Source of the DNA: Acidobacteriaceae bacterium
GTDB lineage: Bacteria; Acidobacteriota; Terriglobia; Bryobacterales; Bryobacteraceae
Assembly (NCBI GenBank): GCA_019246575.1
Contig: JAFAQG010000413.1
Location: 1-9,129, forward strand
Direction: 5' to 3'
Length of the DNA stretch: 9,129 nucleotides
The notes beneath the pieces are model-generated. The model worked only from the letters and a program-made list of their open reading frames with translations, did not search any database and had not been told where the DNA came from. The position numbers and the translations under genes are program-made. This document shows positions 6,129-9,129 of this stretch, piece after piece; the stretch's first letter is position 1; every line of letters starts with the position of its first letter.

Positions 6129-6209
6129 AATTAAGTTTGTAGCGACACGCAAATAAGATAGCCTGCGGCTAATTCAGAACCGCGGCAGAATGCGTGAAGA
6201 CCCGTCTGA

Positions 6210-6237
6210 TTGGGTGCGCTGTTAAGCGCATACCCAA
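6210..6237 (-). other. Stem-loop in the aceE/barrel-gene intergenic region, first hairpin
   Basis: TTGGGT (6210-6215) pairs with ACCCAA (6232-6237), and GCGCT (6216-6220) pairs with AGCGC (6225-6229). This gives 11 base pairs with a 2-nt bulge (6230-6231) and a GTTA loop. It would fold on either strand. No U-tract follows on either side, so it is not a standard terminator. It lies 100 nt before the barrel start and 149 nt after the aceE stop, in the direction of both genes. Confidence 0.55.
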
Positions 6238-6238
6238 C

Positions 6239-6323
6239 ACCGGGCGCACACACCGAAGAGCATATGCGCCGTTTTCATCAAAAGAGACGTGCTACCGGAC
6301 CAACCGGGTTACACCGAAAAGCA
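6239..6323. repeat. Imperfect direct repeat ACCGGG-n-ACACCGAARAGCA
   Basis: ACCGGG then, after 5 nt, ACACCGAAGAGCA (6239-6262) recurs as ACCGGG then, after 2 nt, ACACCGAAAAGCA (6303-6323). The longer block matches at 12 of 13 positions. The first copy overlaps the second hairpin; the second copy does not form an equally good stem. Confidence 0.45.
6243..6270 (-). other. Stem-loop in the aceE/barrel-gene intergenic region, second hairpin (minus-strand RNA)
   Basis: In minus-strand RNA, GGCGCAUAUGCU (6270-6259) pairs with GGUGUGUGCGCC (6254-6243) around a 4-nt CUUC loop. This gives 12 uninterrupted pairs, four of them G-U wobbles. On the plus strand the wobbles become A-C mismatches and only the outer GGCGCA/TGCGCC holds. 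The strand bias suggests a structure formed in minus-strand RNA, either a leader of the barrel gene or a 3' element of aceE. It lies 5 nt from the neighbouring hairpin. Confidence 0.5.
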
Positions 6324-6386
6324 CCGAGGCGCAATGTTGTCTTAACAGACGATTTAGTAAATAACTACTATCAATTCGCGTTTTGA

Positions 6387-9065
6387 TCAGGCCAGAGCGG
6401 GATCGATGCTGTCCGCTTTCAGACCGAGATCGTGAATAGCCTGACGCGCCTGGCCGGATTCGAAGCGCCCCCATCGCGAAAGGCGTGACAGAGCCGCGGC
6501 CGCGATACTTTGGGCATCGACCTCGAAGAACCGACGCAGATGCTCCCGATTATCACTGCGTCCAAAGCCATCCGTTCCGAGAGCAGTCAAACGACCCGGG
6601 AGCCAGGGCGCGATCTGGTCGGCCACTATCTTCATGTAATCCGTTGCTGCGATAATCGGCATTTCGATGTTGCCGAGCGCCTGCAACAAATACGGCTTGC
6701 GCTCCGGTTGGCCTGGATGCAGACGGTTCCACCGGTCGGTATTCAACGCATCGCGACGAAGCTCCGTGTAACTGGTTACGCTCCAGACATCGGCGCCGAC
6801 TCCGTATTTTTCTGCGAGCATAGATTGGGCTTTAACCGCCTCGTTCAAGATCGGGCCGCTTCCGAACAGCGTCACTTGCGCGGGACCGGTCTGACTGCGT
6901 TTGAACAGATACAAGCCTCGCAAGATCCCTTCGCGAATTCCGTCCTCTTGCGGCATAGGCGGCTGCACGTAATTTTCGTTGTAGACGGTCAAATAAAAGA
7001 AGTGATCTTCGTTGTTCTCGTACATGCGGCGGATGCCGTCCTGTACGATGACGGCGATTTCGTAGGCGTAAGCCGGGTCGTAGCTGATGCAGGTGGGATA
7101 CACGCTGGAGAGGACATGGCTGTGCCCGTCGTCGTGTTGCAGGCCTTCGCCGAGCAGCGTGGTGCGTCCCGCGGTGCCGCCGACCAGAAAACCTTTTCCG
7201 CGCGAGTCCCCGAATGCCCAGATGAGATCGCCGATACGCTGAAACCCGAACATGGAATAGTAGATGAAAAACGGAATCATCGGCAAACCGAGATTGGCAT
7301 ACGCGGTGCCGGCAGCCGTGCAAGAAGCCATGCTGCCCGCTTCCGTAATGCCCTCCTCGAGGATCTGTCCGTTCTTCGCCTCTTTGTAATACATCAGAAC
7401 ATCGCTATCCACGGGCGTGTACAGCTGGCCCGTGGGCGCATAGATGCCGCGTTCGCGGAACATGGATTCCATGCCGAACGTGCGCGCCTCGTCAGGAACG
7501 ATGGGAACGATGTATTTGCCGAGCTCGGGGTTTTTCAAGAGCGCTTTGAGGACGGATACCAGGCCGGTGGTAGTCGAAGCCTCCCGTCCGCGCGAACCGC
7601 CTAGCGTTTCATTAAACGTTTCGAGAGCCGGCGCTTTCAACTCGATTCTCTTCGGGTTCCGTACGGGCAGATAGCCGCCCAGAGCTTCGCGGCGTTCTCT
7701 CAAATACCTCATTTCGGCGCTGTCTTCCGACGGCCGCACGAACGAAATGGAGTGAATCTGCTGGTTTGTCAGATTCAGATCGAAGCGTCTGGCCAGGTAA
7801 AAGAGCTCATCCTCGTTCAGCTTCTTCTGCTGATGCGTGATGTTCTTTCCTTCGCCCGCCTCGCCCAGCCCGTACCCTTTGACCGTCTTCGCCAGGATCA
7901 CGGTCGGCTGTCCTTTATGTTCCACAGCGCGCTTGAATGCGTTGTAAACCTTAACGGGGTCGTGGCCTCCGCGGCGCAAGCGGGCGATCTGTTCATCGCT
8001 CAAATGCTCCACGAGTTTTAACAGCTCCGGATATTTGCCGAAGAATTCTTTGCGCGTATACGCCCCGCCACGAGCCTTGTAGTTTTGATATTCGCCATCC
8101 ACGCACTCTTCCATGCGCTTCAGCAGAAGGCCCGTGGTATCGCGGGCCAGCAGATCATCCCAATCGCTGCCCCAAATAACTTTGATCACGTTCCAGCCGG
8201 CGCCACGGAAAATGCCTTCGAGCTCACGAATGATGCTGCCGTTGCCGCGCACGGGTCCGTCAAGCCGCTGGAGGTTGCAATTCACGATGAAGATCAGGTT
8301 GTCGAGCTTCTCGCGCGTCGCAATATGCAACGCTCCGGTCGATTCCGGCTCATCCATCTCGCCGTCACCAAGAAATGCCCAGACTTTGCGGTCTGATTTC
8401 GCCAGTATGCCGCGGTTTTCAAGGTAACGCAGGAAGCGCGCGTTGTAGATGGCGTTGATCGGGCCGATGCCCATGGACACGGTTGGGAACTGCCAAAAAT
8501 TGGGCATCAGCCAGGGATGCGGGTACGAAGAGAGGCCGGGGTGATCGCGCAACTCGTGACGGAAGTTCAGGAGATGCTCTTCGGTGAGGCGTCCTTCCAG
8601 AAACGCACGTCCGTAAACACCGGGCGAGGCGTGGCCCTGGTAGTAAACGAGATCGCCCGGCTCGTCGCCGTAGCTGGCGCGGAAAAAATGGTTGAACCCC
8701 ACTTCGCTCAGGGTTGCGAGGGAAGCATAACTCGAGATGTGGCCGCCGATGTTGGCGTCGTACTTATTGGCGCGGACAACCATCGCCGCCGCATTCCAGC
8801 GAATCAGGCTTTTAATACTTCGTTCTACGCTACGGTCACCGGGGTACGGGACCTCCTCCGAGGGCGGAATCGTGTTGACGTAAGGCGTCGTCATCTCCTG
8901 AGCTGGAGTGACGCCGAAGTTTCTGGCGCGAGCCAGCACTTGCTGCAGCAGATACGCCGCGCGATCGGGTCCGGCTTCGTCTACTACTTGGTCGAGCGCT
9001 TCAAGCCATTCTGACGTTTCCTGCGGATTGAGGTCCGTCTCGCGTTCTTCTTTTGTTAGGAGCAT
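6387..9065 (-). CDS. aceE: Pyruvate dehydrogenase E1 component, homodimeric type
   Basis: The complete 892-residue enzyme decarboxylates pyruvate with thiamine diphosphate and acetylates the lipoyl groups of E2 in the cytoplasmic pyruvate dehydrogenase complex. The thiamine-binding motif runs from GDGEMDEPES (233-242) to NCNLQRLDG (262-270), almost as in E. coli AceE. Other matching features are GGHISSYAS with His109, YYQGHASPGVYGR with His145, the mobile-loop GKNITHQQKK with His411, GITEAGSMAS with the probable cofactor-activating Glu575, and GEGLQHDDGHSH at 639-650. The C-terminal domain carries LGTDGFGRSD, as in the family. Length is close to the E. coli protein (887). The N-terminal 60 residues are charged and fit the E2-binding region. 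The ATG at 9065 has only a weak GAGA-like ribosome-binding site. No E2 (aceF) or E3 (lpd) gene follows; the next gene is the unrelated barrel protein. No frameshift or missing key residue was seen. Confidence 0.97.
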   Translation of the reverse strand: MLLTKEERETDLNPQETSEWLEALDQVVDEAGPDRAAYLLQQVLARARNFGVTPAQEMTTPYVNTIPPSEEVPYPGDRSVERSIKSLIRWNAAAMVVRANKYDANIGGHISSYASLATLSEVGFNHFFRASYGDEPGDLVYYQGHASPGVYGRAFLEGRLTEEHLLNFRHELRDHPGLSSYPHPWLMPNFWQFPTVSMGIGPINAIYNARFLRYLENRGILAKSDRKVWAFLGDGEMDEPESTGALHIATREKLDNLIFIVNCNLQRLDGPVRGNGSIIRELEGIFRGAGWNVIKVIWGSDWDDLLARDTTGLLLKRMEECVDGEYQNYKARGGAYTRKEFFGKYPELLKLVEHLSDEQIARLRRGGHDPVKVYNAFKRAVEHKGQPTVILAKTVKGYGLGEAGEGKNITHQQKKLNEDELFYLARRFDLNLTNQQIHSISFVRPSEDSAEMRYLRERREALGGYLPVRNPKRIELKAPALETFNETLGGSRGREASTTTGLVSVLKALLKNPELGKYIVPIVPDEARTFGMESMFRERGIYAPTGQLYTPVDSDVLMYYKEAKNGQILEEGITEAGSMASCTAAGTAYANLGLPMIPFFIYYSMFGFQRIGDLIWAFGDSRGKGFLVGGTAGRTTLLGEGLQHDDGHSHVLSSVYPTCISYDPAYAYEIAVIVQDGIRRMYENNEDHFFYLTVYNENYVQPPMPQEDGIREGILRGLYLFKRSQTGPAQVTLFGSGPILNEAVKAQSMLAEKYGVGADVWSVTSYTELRRDALNTDRWNRLHPGQPERKPYLLQALGNIEMPIIAATDYMKIVADQIAPWLPGRLTALGTDGFGRSDNREHLRRFFEVDAQSIAAAALSRLSRWGRFESGQARQAIHDLGLKADSIDPALA

Positions 9066-9129
9066 GGTTCTCGTCTGGACCCAGCGGTCCTCGTTGCAAA
9101 AAACTTAGGGTTCTTGATCAATTATCGCC

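Noticed and set aside
6111..6152. 14-codon N-terminal extension of the barrel protein
   Set aside because: It contains the GAGGAGAA ribosome-binding site and would put a polar stretch before an otherwise normal signal peptide.
6510..7604. Long plus-strand open frame of 364 codons
   Set aside because: It is entirely antisense to aceE, whose frame is strongly conserved, and its product has no recognisable motifs. Long opposite-strand frames are common in GC-rich genes.

Overview
The window looks like ordinary chromosomal DNA from an Acidobacteriota bacterium, most likely of the Solibacter/Bryobacter type. This rests on family resemblance and was not confirmed by a search. The supporting signs are a bacillithiol-type deacetylase, an exported protein with a degenerate von Willebrand A-like region, an outer-membrane barrel of a type I associate with this phylum, and moderately high G+C. 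There is no transposase, integrase, phage gene, CRISPR array, tRNA or rRNA that I can recognise.

Layout. Positions 1-3308 hold five tightly packed minus-strand genes. In transcription order they are an exported class I methyltransferase (2724-3308), a PfkB-family sugar kinase (1734-2717), a rhomboid protease (1075-1728), a BshB1-like deacetylase (319-1062) and the first 97 codons of a cation/proton antiporter (1-291, cut by the window edge). Gaps of 5 to 27 nt point to one operon. An exported VWA-like protein (3376-4683, minus) lies 67 nt upstream and may belong to the same transcript. A divergent intergenic region (4684-4910) separates it from ssb (4911-5399, plus). This region holds a long AT-rich inverted repeat, a shorter dyad and a candidate minus-strand promoter. 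ssb converges on a minus-strand outer-membrane barrel gene (5481-6110). An intrinsic terminator between them clearly reads in the direction of the barrel gene. A 276-nt intergenic region (6111-6386) contains two adjacent hairpins, one of which pairs well only in minus-strand RNA. The rest (6387-9065, minus) is a complete gene for the homodimeric-type pyruvate dehydrogenase E1, with no E2 or E3 gene in view.

How the genes fit together. The five-gene cluster mixes thiol metabolism, sugar phosphorylation, membrane proteolysis and ion transport, with no obvious single pathway, so co-transcription is better supported than a shared job. ssb and aceE are housekeeping genes. No clearly new multi-gene system is visible. 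The items most worth checking are the signal-peptide-bearing methyltransferase, the VWA-like protein without a metal-binding motif, and the structured intergenic regions flanking ssb and upstream of the barrel gene.
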